From: Gammaproteobacteria bacterium RIFCSPHIGHO2_12_FULL_36_30
GTDB lineage: Bacteria; Pseudomonadota; Gammaproteobacteria; Coxiellales; Coxiellaceae
Length of the DNA stretch: 64,000 nt
Assembly: GCA_001801815.1 (NCBI GenBank)
Contig: MGXU01000007.1
Span: 1 to 64,000, forward strand
Direction: 5' to 3'
How positions within the stretch are numbered: the stretch's first letter is position 1; each line of letters opens with the position of its first letter. The notes under the pieces were generated by a model. The model was not told the origin of the DNA and made no database searches. It worked only from the letters and a program-made list of their open reading frames with translations. A program made the translations under genes and the position numbers. Below are positions 8,647-17,890 of this stretch, piece after piece.

Positions 8647-9327
8647 ATGAATATAAAATTAAACGATATTGATATTGAGATTATTCAAAAAAATATTAAG
8701 CATGTTCACTTGCGTGTGCACCAACCTTTTGGTCACGTAAAAGTATCTGTACCGAAAAAAATGACAATAGAAAATATTCGCCTTTTTCTAATTTCAAGAT
8801 TCAATTGGATTTTGCGTCAAAAAAATAAAATAGATTTACAGACCCGTGCACCAATAAAAGAATATATTGACGGCGAACATCATTATTTTAATGGTGAAAA
8901 ATTTTTATTAACCGTAATTGAAAAAGAAAGTATGCCATGCGTGATTGCATCGCATGATAAGCTTTTGATGCAAGTTCGAAGGGGTGCGACAAAGGAAAAA
9001 AGACAAGCAATATTAGAAAAATGGTATCGCTTGCAATTAAAAGAAAAAATAGATGCATTAATTTTGATATGGGAAAAGAAAATAAATGTTTCTGTTTCCC
9101 ACTTCACAATAAAAAAAATGAAAACAAGGTGGGGTAGTTGCTCGCCTAAATCACGTTCAATTCGATTGAACTTGGAATTAATAAAAAAACCATTTGAGTG
9201 TCTTGAGTATGTTCTTGTGCATGAGCTGATTCATTTGCTTGAACCGTCACATAATCGGCGGTTTGTTTCCTTGATGGATCAGTTTTTACCGACATGGCGT
9301 TTTTGTAAAAAAAAATTAATATGTTAG
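8647..9327 (+). CDS. YgjP-type (DUF45) zinc metallopeptidase-like protein
   Basis: A 226-residue protein with the DUF45/YgjP architecture: a beta-rich N-terminal half, then the conserved TRWGSCS motif and a zinc-site helix HELIH followed by SHNRRF, giving HExxH plus a third His. YgjP family members resemble the metallopeptidase domain of SprT/WLM proteins and are often linked to restriction-modification or stress loci, but their substrates are poorly known. It follows the methyltransferase by three bases. Nothing restriction-like is nearby. Confidence 0.85.
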   Translation: MNIKLNDIDIEIIQKNIKHVHLRVHQPFGHVKVSVPKKMTIENIRLFLISRFNWILRQKNKIDLQTRAPIKEYIDGEHHYFNGEKFLLTVIEKESMPCVIASHDKLLMQVRRGATKEKRQAILEKWYRLQLKEKIDALILIWEKKINVSVSHFTIKKMKTRWGSCSPKSRSIRLNLELIKKPFECLEYVLVHELIHLLEPSHNRRFVSLMDQFLPTWRFCKKKLIC

Positions 9328-9357
9328 GAGAGAGTGAGCACGAGAATTTTACACACA

Positions 9358-9387
9358 ATGTTTCAAGAGTCCGTAATCTTGAAACAT
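9358..9387. terminator. Stem-loop after the YgjP gene, possible terminator
   Basis: ATGTTTCAAGA and TCTTGAAACAT form a perfect 11-bp inverted repeat around an eight-base loop, 30 bases past the stop codon. It lacks a strong T-run (CTTTAAAA follows), so it could instead be an mRNA 3'-end stabiliser or a protein-binding site. Confidence 0.4.
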
Positions 9388-9559
9388 CTTTAAAATACAG
9401 CATTTTTTGATAAATTCAACTATACGTTGTTTAACAATACTCGGAAATAATTTTTTTGCTTCTCGGTTCTTTACACTATTTTTTACAATGAAACTGAAGT
9501 GGTTAATATCTAATCAGAAAACTGTCGTGCATTAATTATGGGTTTTCTACTTCTACTCT

Positions 9560-9588
9560 TTCGGAAAGATTACAATCTTGAATATAAT
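9560..9588 (+). promoter_or_regulatory. Probable sigma70 promoter of the orphan gene
   Basis: A perfect -10 TATAAT at 9583-9588 lies 17 bases after TTCGGA, a poor -35 match. The start codon follows 32 bases downstream, with GAGGAAAT as its ribosome site. Confidence 0.4.
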
Positions 9589-9620
9589 AAAAGGTAAATC
9601 TTAGATAAAACGAGGAAATC

Positions 9621-10145
9621 ATGTCAATTCAACAATTTTGGGAACATTTTTCAAAACAAGATACTGAAAAAGCAATCGCTGTATTTGAGTTATTATCAAC
9701 ATCAGATAAGAGCGCCATTTTTTCCGAGCTTTTTCAAAAAAGTGCATTTGCAAGAAATCCGATGGCTATTTCTATTTTATATAGAGAATTACATGACGGG
9801 AAAACGTTTGACGATTTTTATCATGCCTGGTTTCCGCCAAGAGAGTATTGCAATGAAATAAAAAAAGGTGGGGAAATTTTTCAATTAGGATGTCCTGCGC
9901 CAACCCGTGTTTATAATGCGATTAATAGGGAAAATTCGAAGGAAGTGTTGTCCATTGGGTTTACCTGGGTTGATAGTGAAAAACAAGGTAAAGAAATGGC
10001 TGATTATATGCAACAAATAGACCAGGATAAAATAAATCAAATTAGGCATGAAAATATTTCACATGTCGCGAAAAAAATTAGTTCAACATTATATGAATTT
10101 AAAACAAGCGATAATTTGGGTGTGCCATTTCAAAAAAATAAGTAA
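9621..10145 (+). CDS. Hypothetical protein, 174 residues
   Basis: I do not recognise a family. The frame is well supported: an ATG with a strong GAGGAAATC ribosome site, a TATAAT-type promoter just upstream and ordinary codon use. The product is soluble and mixed alpha/beta, without signal peptide or membrane segment. Visible points are an aromatic-rich centre (FDDFYHAWFPPREY, then CPAPTRVYNAI) and a helical C-terminal third. It is flanked by non-coding DNA on both sides, so it is probably monocistronic. The central region has the look of a small-molecule or stress-linked single-domain protein, but no function is claimed. Confidence 0.65.
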   Translation: MSIQQFWEHFSKQDTEKAIAVFELLSTSDKSAIFSELFQKSAFARNPMAISILYRELHDGKTFDDFYHAWFPPREYCNEIKKGGEIFQLGCPAPTRVYNAINRENSKEVLSIGFTWVDSEKQGKEMADYMQQIDQDKINQIRHENISHVAKKISSTLYEFKTSDNLGVPFQKNK

Positions 10146-10383
10146 AACATGAAAACAGATTCATCGATTGAATTCTACAAGCAATGAGACGCTAAAGAGT
10201 TGATCGAATGGATTGTGTTTCGCATGACGAGGTTGAATTGACATAAGCGCCATTTTTCCCTACTCATATTGTACCCTTTGTTTTGGCTGATCTGTAATCA
10301 TAAACCCAGTTGAAATCGACCCTTATGCGTATCAAAAACATATTTTCTTTTTAATGTAACTATTTTCGTATTAATTTTCATTT

Positions 10384-11346
10384 TTATTTTAATGCTCGAA
10401 TTGGTGAGCCATTCAAAAAAGCAACAATATTCTCAACAGCTTCTCCAAAAAATATATGATAATTTTCTTGAGTTACGTAACCCAGATGTGGAGTCACAAC
10501 AACATTTTTTAATTGGCGTAAAACATGGTCGCTAGGCAACGGCTCTATTTCAAAAACATCCAGACCCGCCCCTGCAATCCAATTTTCCTTTAACGCCTGA
10601 ATTAAAGCTACTTGATCGACAATTTGTGCGCGTGATGTATTGATAAGATAACTAGTACGCTTCATACATTTTAAATCATCCGCCATTAATAAATGACGTG
10701 TGCGATCACTTAATACTAAATGAATAGAAATAAAATCACTCTCTCGCAACAACTCTTGTTTTGATTTTGCAAAAGAAATTTCGAGCGCTTCTGTTCTGTC
10801 AGCGGTTAAATTTTCACTCCAAGCCATCACTTGCATACCGAATGCTTTTGCAACAGGAACCATCAAAGAACCTATTTTTCCAAGTCCAAGCAAGCCCAGT
10901 GTTTTTCCTTTTAAACCGACACCCACAGTACTTTGCCAAATACCGCTGGATTTAATTGCGTTATTTTCCAACGAAATATTTCGTGCGAGATTCAAAATTA
11001 AACCCCACGTTAATTCCATTGGTGGCTCTTTGTGGCTTGCTGTTCCACAAACAACAACGCCAAATTTTTTTGCTGTCTCCAAGTCAATCGATGCATTTCT
11101 TGGACCTGATGTGATTAATAGTTTTAATTTTGGAAGATGTTCAAATAATGATTTTGTAAAAGGTGTTCTTTCACGCATAATAACGATAATTTCTTTATCA
11201 TGAAGCGCAGAAATTAATTCTGCTTCATTTTTAAAATGATTAGGAAATACAATGATGTCGATTTTGTCGGACAGGACTGACCAATCAGCAATTTTCAGCG
11301 CAATATTTTGATAATCATCCAAGATGGCGCAACGAAATTTTGTCAT
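10384..11346 (-). CDS. D-isomer-specific 2-hydroxyacid dehydrogenase family protein
   Basis: About 320 residues with the split D-2-hydroxyacid dehydrogenase fold. The NAD domain signature GLLGLGKIGSLM is mid-protein, and the catalytic elements are Arg in NTSRAQIVD, Glu in VFEIEPLP and His in TPHLGYVT. The family reduces 2-keto acids or oxidises D-2-hydroxyacids; it is close to PGDH-like members of unknown substrate. The ATG at 11346 is preferred, with AGAGGG eight bases upstream; a TTG one codon earlier is also in frame. It is last in a minus-strand series but is separated from the MATE gene by 107 bases containing an unusually GC-rich patch. Confidence 0.85.
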   Translation of the reverse strand: MTKFRCAILDDYQNIALKIADWSVLSDKIDIIVFPNHFKNEAELISALHDKEIIVIMRERTPFTKSLFEHLPKLKLLITSGPRNASIDLETAKKFGVVVCGTASHKEPPMELTWGLILNLARNISLENNAIKSSGIWQSTVGVGLKGKTLGLLGLGKIGSLMVPVAKAFGMQVMAWSENLTADRTEALEISFAKSKQELLRESDFISIHLVLSDRTRHLLMADDLKCMKRTSYLINTSRAQIVDQVALIQALKENWIAGAGLDVFEIEPLPSDHVLRQLKNVVVTPHLGYVTQENYHIFFGEAVENIVAFLNGSPIRALK

Positions 11347-11453
11347 CAATAATTCCCTCTATCTCGGGGCGTGCCGGGATACGTGCGCAGAATTGCACCC
11401 TCTGCTAAAGACTCTTTTTTATGATGCATTTTCTCCCTCTCATCATTGTAAAT

Positions 11454-12773
11454 TCATGTTCCGACAATTTTCATTTTCTTCATAAATGAAGAAAAATATC
11501 TCGCTGTAATGCAAACACTTATTGCCAAACCTATTAGCATACCTATGCGAATACCGACCGGACCACCTTTAAAATAATAGCCAATTAACGCAGCCAATAA
11601 GGTGCCAATTAAACAATAACCAATAATGGAAGAAAGCATAGTTCCTTTGGTGCTATGCATACCACGCAGAGCACCGGATAATAAATATTTTGCCATATCA
11701 AAAAATAAAGCAATGCTGGTGATCACAATAAAAATTTTCGCTAAATGTGTAACCGCAGGAGGCCCATTAGCGATAAACAAATGAATATAAACTCCAGAAA
11801 AAATATTAATAGGAAATACCAAAAGCGCTATGATAGTCATGCCAAGATAGAAGGCGGATTTCATCACCTGCCGAACATGCGCTTCATAAGCAAATATGTC
11901 GGACTTACTTTTTTTAGCAATCATGATTGCGGTCGCTTGACTCAAAGCGTACGGCAACATAATTAAAAATATTCTAAACTGGCTTGCAATTTGTTGAGCA
12001 GCAAGTGCGTAAACATAAAAATGCCCTATCATTAAAGTGGCAATAGAAGCGCCTACTAATTCTCCGCCGTATTGAATGGACGTTGGCCAACCCATCCTGA
12101 ATAAAAATTTGGCGTCCTCAATAAAATCATTTTTGTTACACTTCACCAATTTTACTTTATGTGCGCAGCAGAATTTTATATAACCCATCAACATCAAACA
12201 TCGTGTCCAATAAGCAATATCAAATCCTAAAGCAACGCCTTTCAAATCCCATCCCCAAAAATGGGTAAATGCGTAGACCAACACTGCGCCTAACAGTAAT
12301 TGAAGAAAAGCAGAAATAGAAACAAAATGCGTTTTTTCAAAAATGATTAATGTTTGACTCAGAACACTACTCAGATAAAGTGGTGGCATTCCAAATACAA
12401 TAAAATAAAAAAATTGATCTGCGATGCCAGAAATATTTTTTGATTGTCCCAGAAGTGGCAGCAAAGCCCCGCATGCTAAAATCAGCACTATGACCACAAC
12501 CGACAGCATTAAACTAATCCACACGCTCGCAGAAAAATATCTAGAAAATCTTTCTTTGTCGTTGAACAATTGTGCTGCTTTAACCAAGAAAACCAGCAAA
12601 AATGAACAAGTCAGCATGTATAAAGTCATATATAAGGGAGCTGCTAACCCATATGCTGATAAAGTGTTTATATCTAATCGCGCTACGATAAAAACAGAGA
12701 CAATTTCAAGCAGCACCACCGTCATCCTAGAGACAATCATGGGGTAACTCAGCTGGATTAATTTTTTAATCAT
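11454..12773 (-). CDS. MATE-family efflux transporter
   Basis: A 439-residue inner-membrane protein with about 12 hydrophobic segments and the two-bundle MatE pattern. Helix 1 is LSYPMIVSRM, and the second half begins at the equivalent MGWPTSIQYGGE, the repeat expected between the two MatE domains. It probably exports drugs or metabolites using Na+ or H+. The small membrane protein gene lies 22 bases upstream on the same strand. It is too far from the glycan locus, and too MatE-like, for me to call it a Wzx flippase. Confidence 0.82.
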   Translation of the reverse strand: MIKKLIQLSYPMIVSRMTVVLLEIVSVFIVARLDINTLSAYGLAAPLYMTLYMLTCSFLLVFLVKAAQLFNDKERFSRYFSASVWISLMLSVVVIVLILACGALLPLLGQSKNISGIADQFFYFIVFGMPPLYLSSVLSQTLIIFEKTHFVSISAFLQLLLGAVLVYAFTHFWGWDLKGVALGFDIAYWTRCLMLMGYIKFCCAHKVKLVKCNKNDFIEDAKFLFRMGWPTSIQYGGELVGASIATLMIGHFYVYALAAQQIASQFRIFLIMLPYALSQATAIMIAKKSKSDIFAYEAHVRQVMKSAFYLGMTIIALLVFPINIFSGVYIHLFIANGPPAVTHLAKIFIVITSIALFFDMAKYLLSGALRGMHSTKGTMLSSIIGYCLIGTLLAALIGYYFKGGPVGIRIGMLIGLAISVCITARYFSSFMKKMKIVGT

Positions 12774-12795
12774 TGGTAGTTTTCTGCTTAATAAC

Positions 12796-13248
12796 TTACT
12801 TTATCAAAAAATAAATTGAAAAAATCAAACAAGTCCATACTTGCAAATGTAAAATAACATGCAGTGTGTTTGGAATAACATTATCACCACGCGCAGGCAA
12901 GAAATGATATGTGTTATAGAATTTTAAAAATTCTCTTTTGTGTTTTTCTGAGCTGGTAAAAAAATATGGTGTCCACCAACTCAAAATTACTCCGACGCTT
13001 AGAAAAAAATAAAAACAAAAGATAGTGAGTCTTGCAGAAAGAGGAAATTGCAAATCATGATAATAAATTAAAGTAAGCACTAACGGAATAAAAACCCACG
13101 CTCCATTAATGATCGAACCCAGTATTCGTCTAGCATTACTCTCGTATTTTTTCAATGCTTCAAGATCATTCAATGATGGAACTGAAATCCAATCATGGAG
13201 CAACATAAACGCAAGTAAAATAAATTGCAAAACAATAAAAAACAACAT
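12796..13248 (-). CDS. Small four-helix membrane protein of unknown function
   Basis: A 150-residue protein with four hydrophobic stretches, near residues 1-18, 45-62, 73-92 and 130-149. A charged linker (EKHKREF) and a conserved-looking YHFLPARGDNVIPN loop lie between helices 3 and 4. The size and layout resemble uncharacterised integral membrane proteins found near transporters. No catalytic motif is seen. It lies between the GFA-type gene and the MATE gene on the same strand with short gaps, so it is likely cotranscribed with them. Confidence 0.65.
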   Translation of the reverse strand: MLFFIVLQFILLAFMLLHDWISVPSLNDLEALKKYESNARRILGSIINGAWVFIPLVLTLIYYHDLQFPLSARLTIFCFYFFLSVGVILSWWTPYFFTSSEKHKREFLKFYNTYHFLPARGDNVIPNTLHVILHLQVWTCLIFSIYFLIK

Positions 13249-13293
13249 ATCAACCTCATCAATCTAATGCTTTAATAATTGACGTGTAAAACT

Positions 13294-13680
13294 TTATTTT
13301 TCATCAGTTATCGCCGGAAGCGGCGCACTCAAATTCGCATTGCCAATCGGTATTTCGCCAAAGTTGTAAGGATTGACTCCTTCGATACACGCAATATTAA
13401 TGCCGTATTGATTTGGATTACTTCTGCGTTTGTGATGAGTATAAATTCCACATGTTTTACAAAAATAATGCTCAGCGACTTTGGTGTTCCATTGATATAA
13501 AGTTAAATTATTTTCGCCTTTGATTACTTTTAAATTGGTAATGGGCACCATCGCCATCACAGCACCCTTTCGTTTACACAAAGAACAATTACAGCGACGA
13601 ATGTTTTCTAAACCATTATCGAATTGCACCGCAACTTCTACAGCACCACAATGACATTGTAAAATTCTTTGTTCTGACAT
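13294..13680 (-). CDS. GFA-family (glutathione-dependent formaldehyde-activating enzyme-like) zinc protein
   Basis: A 128-residue protein with the GFA zinc-binding pattern: CHCG at residues 9-12, CNCSLC near residue 30 and CKTCG near residue 75. The fold binds zinc through these cysteines. Although named after formaldehyde activation, most members have no proven reaction, so only the family is claimed. It starts seven bases from the stop of the SGNH hydrolase gene on the same strand, suggesting cotranscription. Confidence 0.85.
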   Translation of the reverse strand: MSEQRILQCHCGAVEVAVQFDNGLENIRRCNCSLCKRKGAVMAMVPITNLKVIKGENNLTLYQWNTKVAEHYFCKTCGIYTHHKRRSNPNQYGINIACIEGVNPYNFGEIPIGNANLSAPLPAITDEK

Positions 13681-13687
13681 ATTAATT

Positions 13688-14353
13688 TTATCCTAATATT
13701 TTTAATATTTCAGGCGCAATTTTTTCTGCAAATATTTTATGTCCTTCTTCATCCAAGTGAAGTCCATCAACATCACTAAATTGTACGAAAGGCGCCATAT
13801 TAAAATAATAACAATTTTCCTGCTTTGCCATTTTTGAAAAATGAGCGTCAAATTCTTTAGATCGTTTAACGCCATTTTCAAACATATTTATATCACCATA
13901 AAATTCACCCGCATTATCGTGTGTTAATGTTGGATAACCAACCAATAAAACTTTGGGTGGTGATTGCATGTCAGAACCATATTTTGTTGCTTGAATCATT
14001 TGAATTAATTCTGCTAAGCCATTCACAATATCATCAACTGAGCGATTAAATATTTTTTTCAAATCATTTCCGCCCAACATTAAAACAACTAAATCCAATG
14101 GGGAATGTGTATACAAGCATGGCAATAAATAATTTTTACCATTTCGATCTGGTGGAATATCTGAATCAACATTCGTGGTGCGACCATTCAATCCTTCTTC
14201 AATGACATAATAATTATCACCCAGCAATTTTTGTAGTCGACCTGTCCAGCGAATATCTCTTGAATAACGCTCCATGTATTGCGTTTGTAAATTATATTTT
14301 CCAGCGACGTAGCCCCATGTGTTTGAGTCGCCATAACAAAGAATGTTTTTCAT
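13688..14353 (-). CDS. SGNH/GDSL-family hydrolase (arylesterase-like)
   Basis: A 221-residue protein carrying all SGNH blocks: nucleophile Ser in CYGDSNTWG near the N-terminus (block I), GRT (II), GGNDL (III) and DGLHLDEEGH (V) with the catalytic Asp-His. This arrangement is like the arylesterase/acetylxylan-esterase-type esterases. There is no signal peptide, so it is probably cytosolic and removes acyl groups from a small ester. The ATG at 14353 has AGAGGA four bases upstream; the extra in-frame TTG before it is not needed. Confidence 0.88.
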   Translation of the reverse strand: MKNILCYGDSNTWGYVAGKYNLQTQYMERYSRDIRWTGRLQKLLGDNYYVIEEGLNGRTTNVDSDIPPDRNGKNYLLPCLYTHSPLDLVVLMLGGNDLKKIFNRSVDDIVNGLAELIQMIQATKYGSDMQSPPKVLLVGYPTLTHDNAGEFYGDINMFENGVKRSKEFDAHFSKMAKQENCYYFNMAPFVQFSDVDGLHLDEEGHKIFAEKIAPEILKILG

Positions 14354-14413
14354 CAAGTCCTCTTGGTGATATTTTATGATTTTAAGAGAAATTTTCTTAA
14401 GTCTACTGCTAAT

Positions 14414-15127
14414 TTAATTCATGGCAGTTTTTTCAAGATACTTTTTAAATTTATTAAATAACCTACCCCGAGTGCTTTTATTAACATCATGCGGACCAAA
14501 ATTTGCAGAGACCGCATCATATAAATCTGCCGCATGTGAAATTTGAATACGGCGATTATTGTTCATTGTACCCTGATTATTCTCTTCCCATTGTTCTAAT
14601 ATCGCGACGGATATATTTTTTATAAGCATATTTTTAGCGGAAATATTTTTTAAACAAACGCCATAGGTTCCATCCATAACATAATCCCAATGCTCATTCA
14701 TCATTTTATCAACACCCGCATCTATTATATTATTACTGTCATCAAAACAATAATCGAATACATCTTTTACATCATCCACTTCCATCAACGCTTGGCGCAA
14801 GTCGTTAAAAAAATCTGATTTCATTTTCTCAGAAACTTCTATGTATGACATGCTTTTCAAATATTGACTTGCTTTCACTGCAAAATTGACAAGCGATGGA
14901 TGATAATAAAAACTTTCATTTTCAGCTATATTGGTAGCACCGAAAATTTTTGTTTGCAAAACAACTTCATGGGTTATGCTATGTGAATGTTTTGGAATGC
15001 AAGCATGATCAATTAATGCCTGAATTTGTTCCGCAGAAATATCAGTTTGGTTAGCAAGCTGGTTTATGGTGAGATAATTTGATTCGATATAACTTACACA
15101 ATCTGTCGCGGAATAATTTTTTAACAT
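14414..15127 (-). CDS. DUF6058-like protein
   Basis: A 237-residue soluble protein. The first 50 residues (NYLTINQLANQTDISAEQ) look like a small helix-turn-helix-like head, followed by a largely helical body ending in a Lys-rich tail. The opening recalls DUF6058 proteins, whose role is not established; this match is from memory of the pattern and is uncertain. The gene overlaps the stop of the upstream beta-lactamase-like gene by seven bases and has AGGAG before its ATG, so it is translationally coupled to it. Confidence 0.6.
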   Translation of the reverse strand: MLKNYSATDCVSYIESNYLTINQLANQTDISAEQIQALIDHACIPKHSHSITHEVVLQTKIFGATNIAENESFYYHPSLVNFAVKASQYLKSMSYIEVSEKMKSDFFNDLRQALMEVDDVKDVFDYCFDDSNNIIDAGVDKMMNEHWDYVMDGTYGVCLKNISAKNMLIKNISVAILEQWEENNQGTMNNNRRIQISHAADLYDAVSANFGPHDVNKSTRGRLFNKFKKYLEKTAMN

Positions 15128-16749
15128 ATTTTTCTCCTAACAAAAACACCATGCCCATTATCATTGAGATACGGAATTATCATTGTATTTACATCTCCAT
15201 TTTTTTTGAAGGTGAAATGAATCACACCTTGCTTCGGAAAAAACATTGGGAGGTTCATTCCATATTCATTTTTCCAGTATGCTTGAAAGATATTATTTTT
15301 ACACGGCGTTAATTTCCATACAATATTCGCGGGACCAATTTTAAGTGTTAGATGATTACCCTTTTTTGCCATCACAAGATTGCCATAAACTAAATTATGA
15401 TAAATACCCGCATACTTTTTTAGATTAATTTTTTTGATCACCTGACATTGATCAGGAGTGGACATCGCTTTTTTTACATAATTCGTGAACTTTTTTTCTT
15501 GCTGCAAATATATTTTACTCCAATCTTCCAGCGGTGTTTTATTTAAATAAAGATCGAAAAATTTTTGATACAATGCTTCAGGAACTTTATTTCCCCATGT
15601 GTTGGTCAAAATAACAATTCCAATTTTTTTCGCTGGAATATATGCCATTAATGCATGCATACCTCTTCCACCGCCACTATGATAAAGCGTAACGTATGGT
15701 TTATATTCTTGTGTGTCAATAAACCATCCTTCGCCGTAAAATTTTTCGGTTTCACCATTTAAATTATCATCAGCGGATGAAGTTTTTATCGCAGTTTGTG
15801 GAGAATGAATAAATTCCATATTCTTTTTACCGATTAATTGTTTTCCGCGGATCTCACCATTGTTCATATTAAAAATAAGCCATTTTGCCATATCACGAGC
15901 ACTTGATTTTATACCGCCACTTGCATTTGCGCCCTTTTCAAGTGTTTCTAACTTTGCAGCATAAGCAGAATTTTTTGGATAAGAATAAATTTTTCCAGAA
16001 AAATATTCGAATCGTTGAGAAACATTTTTCAATAAATGTAATTTCGTTTCACTTTCAACATAAGTATGGCGCATATCAAGCGGCACGAGTAATTGTTGAC
16101 GCAAAAAAACTGAATATTTTTGATGTGCGGTGTCTGCAATAAGTTTTCCAGCAAATGCGGGGAAAATATCTTCATAAGAAAATTGTGTTCTAAATTTTGA
16201 AACAGGTTTAATGAAACGTAATGAGTAAATAATATGTTCCAAACTATATCCAAAACTACCCATTGTATCTGTCGCATCTTCCGGCAAACCGCTGTCATGT
16301 GCAATTAAATCTCGCATTTCAAATTCTTTTGTTGCTTCAGGATCGTAAAGCTTAAATGCGGGATATAGTTTTGTAATTTTTGTATTCCAGGTATATTTTC
16401 CTTGATCAATTTGTATTGCTAATAATGCTGCCGTGAATGATTTGGTGCACGACGCAATACTAAAAATAGTGTCAGGCGTAACGAGTGCTCCTTTTGTATT
16501 ACGCTCACCGAATCCTTTTGCATAAATAATCTTATTATCTTGAACGATGGCAATAGCCATCCCAGGAACATGCCATTCCTTTTGAGTTTGCATAGCATAG
16601 GTTGTGAATTTCGATAAGATTTCTTTCATTGACATTTTTGAGTCAGTAATATTTTCTGCAAAACATGATGAAAAAGCTACTGCGATCAAACCAGCTAAAA
16701 TAAGCCTAAGACTTTTTGCTTTGGTGAATGACATCAAAAAAATTTTCAT
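15121..16749 (-). CDS. Secreted beta-lactamase-family serine hydrolase with C-terminal extension
   Basis: A 542-residue class C beta-lactamase/penicillin-binding-like hydrolase. It has an N-terminal signal peptide ending near residue 31 and the SxxK active site S100-C-T-K103. The usual YxN tyrosine motif appears as Y192-E-D, and the third motif is HSGGG. The last 130 residues form a DUF3471-type beta-rich tail, as in many D-aminopeptidase/esterase-like members. A Cys near the signal cleavage site (SSCFA) is compatible with a lipoprotein but is not a perfect lipobox. Esterase or peptidase activity is likelier than antibiotic resistance. It is 19 bases downstream of a second family member. Confidence 0.85.
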   Translation of the reverse strand: MKIFLMSFTKAKSLRLILAGLIAVAFSSCFAENITDSKMSMKEILSKFTTYAMQTQKEWHVPGMAIAIVQDNKIIYAKGFGERNTKGALVTPDTIFSIASCTKSFTAALLAIQIDQGKYTWNTKITKLYPAFKLYDPEATKEFEMRDLIAHDSGLPEDATDTMGSFGYSLEHIIYSLRFIKPVSKFRTQFSYEDIFPAFAGKLIADTAHQKYSVFLRQQLLVPLDMRHTYVESETKLHLLKNVSQRFEYFSGKIYSYPKNSAYAAKLETLEKGANASGGIKSSARDMAKWLIFNMNNGEIRGKQLIGKKNMEFIHSPQTAIKTSSADDNLNGETEKFYGEGWFIDTQEYKPYVTLYHSGGGRGMHALMAYIPAKKIGIVILTNTWGNKVPEALYQKFFDLYLNKTPLEDWSKIYLQQEKKFTNYVKKAMSTPDQCQVIKKINLKKYAGIYHNLVYGNLVMAKKGNHLTLKIGPANIVWKLTPCKNNIFQAYWKNEYGMNLPMFFPKQGVIHFTFKKNGDVNTMIIPYLNDNGHGVFVRRKIC

Positions 16750-16768
16750 ATTTCTATTTTAATCCCAA

Positions 16769-17890
16769 TTACATTTTTTCACACAATATCTTCAAAATAT
16801 GCTGAACTAACGGACTTTTTGAAAATAAATAATTATAATGATTTTGTGTTAAACGATTAATTTGCACCACTAACAAAATATGTTTTTTTGGAACCCAAAC
16901 AAATGTAGAGCTGTAACCAAAGGTCACGCCCGCATAAGAATAAATATCTCCATATTGTTTAGTTTGCAACATAAAAATAGCGGAACCATAATATTGATGT
17001 GCAGGTTGATTTATTCCAACCGGAACAGGAACAAAAGTTAAAAATTGTTTTAATTCTTTTGGCGCTAATACTTTTTTCTGAATAAGCAGAGCATTAATCC
17101 ATTTAACCAAATCGGCTGCATTCATAAATGCTGATCCTGCTGCACCAAAATTACTGGGTTTCATATCGGTGATATCAACATTTCCTCGGTATCCGTGCAC
17201 CATTTTTTTAATTTGCGCAGAAGAATAATCATCATTGCTAAATATGGTATGAGAAAGATTATTAGGATTAAATATTTTATTCTCAAAAACAGTTAGTAAG
17301 GGTTTTCCAGTTATTTTTTCAATAATTTTTCCAAGTAGTAGATAATTCGTGTTTGAATATGACCAACCCTGGCCTGGTTTAAATTGTATAGGAAGTTGAT
17401 ATGCGATACGAACAAGTTCTTCTGTCGTAAACCCAGGTTGAACTTTTGTTTCATAATTTTTCTGAACAATTTTATTTTGTTCTGCGTTTGGAATGCCGCT
17501 TGTCATATTCAGCATTTCTTTAATCGTAACATTACCCCATTTTTTATATTGCGGAAAATATTTTTCAAGCTTATCGCTTAATTTTAATTTTCGCTCCTCT
17601 TCTAATTTTAAAATGGTAACGCTGACAAATGTTTTAGTGATGCTGCCAACACCAAATAACATATTGCTTGTAATTGGCACACCATCCTTTATTTTATTAT
17701 TACCACTTAATATCTGAATATGGTTTTTTGGAGAAACAATATAAAGACTCAGTGCGGGTATATTATTCTGATACTGCCATTGACGTACATATTGAATAAT
17801 TTTATTTTGAGTATCGGCATGAACAGAAAAACTTAAAAAAAATAATAGCGAAATTAGAATTGTTTTTGGAAAAATAAATTTATTTTTCAT
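16769..17890 (-). CDS. Secreted class C beta-lactamase-like serine hydrolase
   Basis: 373 residues with a clear signal peptide (cut near residue 25, after SVHA). It has the SxxK pair S83-I-T-K86 and a canonical Y178-S-N. The usual HTG/KTG third motif is degenerate (AGVTFG near residue 320). It is likely periplasmic and acts on D-peptides or esters; a resistance role is not supported. AAGGTGAG precedes the ATG. It is first in the minus-strand run towards 10 kb. Its tandem neighbour has a differing middle motif, so the two probably have different substrates. Confidence 0.85.
   Translation of the reverse strand: MKNKFIFPKTILISLLFFLSFSVHADTQNKIIQYVRQWQYQNNIPALSLYIVSPKNHIQILSGNNKIKDGVPITSNMLFGVGSITKTFVSVTILKLEEERKLKLSDKLEKYFPQYKKWGNVTIKEMLNMTSGIPNAEQNKIVQKNYETKVQPGFTTEELVRIAYQLPIQFKPGQGWSYSNTNYLLLGKIIEKITGKPLLTVFENKIFNPNNLSHTIFSNDDYSSAQIKKMVHGYRGNVDITDMKPSNFGAAGSAFMNAADLVKWINALLIQKKVLAPKELKQFLTFVPVPVGINQPAHQYYGSAIFMLQTKQYGDIYSYAGVTFGYSSTFVWVPKKHILLVVQINRLTQNHYNYLFSKSPLVQHILKILCEKM

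Larger units (their letters stand above)
9328..9620. other. Intergenic gap with hairpin and probable promoter
   Basis: No open frame of note in these 293 bases. The left part holds a perfect inverted repeat (9358-9387) and the right end a probable promoter for the next gene. The bases between are AT-rich and otherwise featureless. Confidence 0.6.

Noticed and set aside
11350-11453. GC-rich patch with GCAGA/TCTGC pair between the MATE and dehydrogenase genes, as a terminator or riboswitch
   Set aside because: The stem is only 5 bp, the T-run is on the wrong strand for the minus-strand genes, and no known riboswitch layout is visible.
11454-12773. MATE protein as the missing Wzx flippase
   Set aside because: It resembles MatE drug exporters and lies 15 kb from the glycan locus among unrelated genes.
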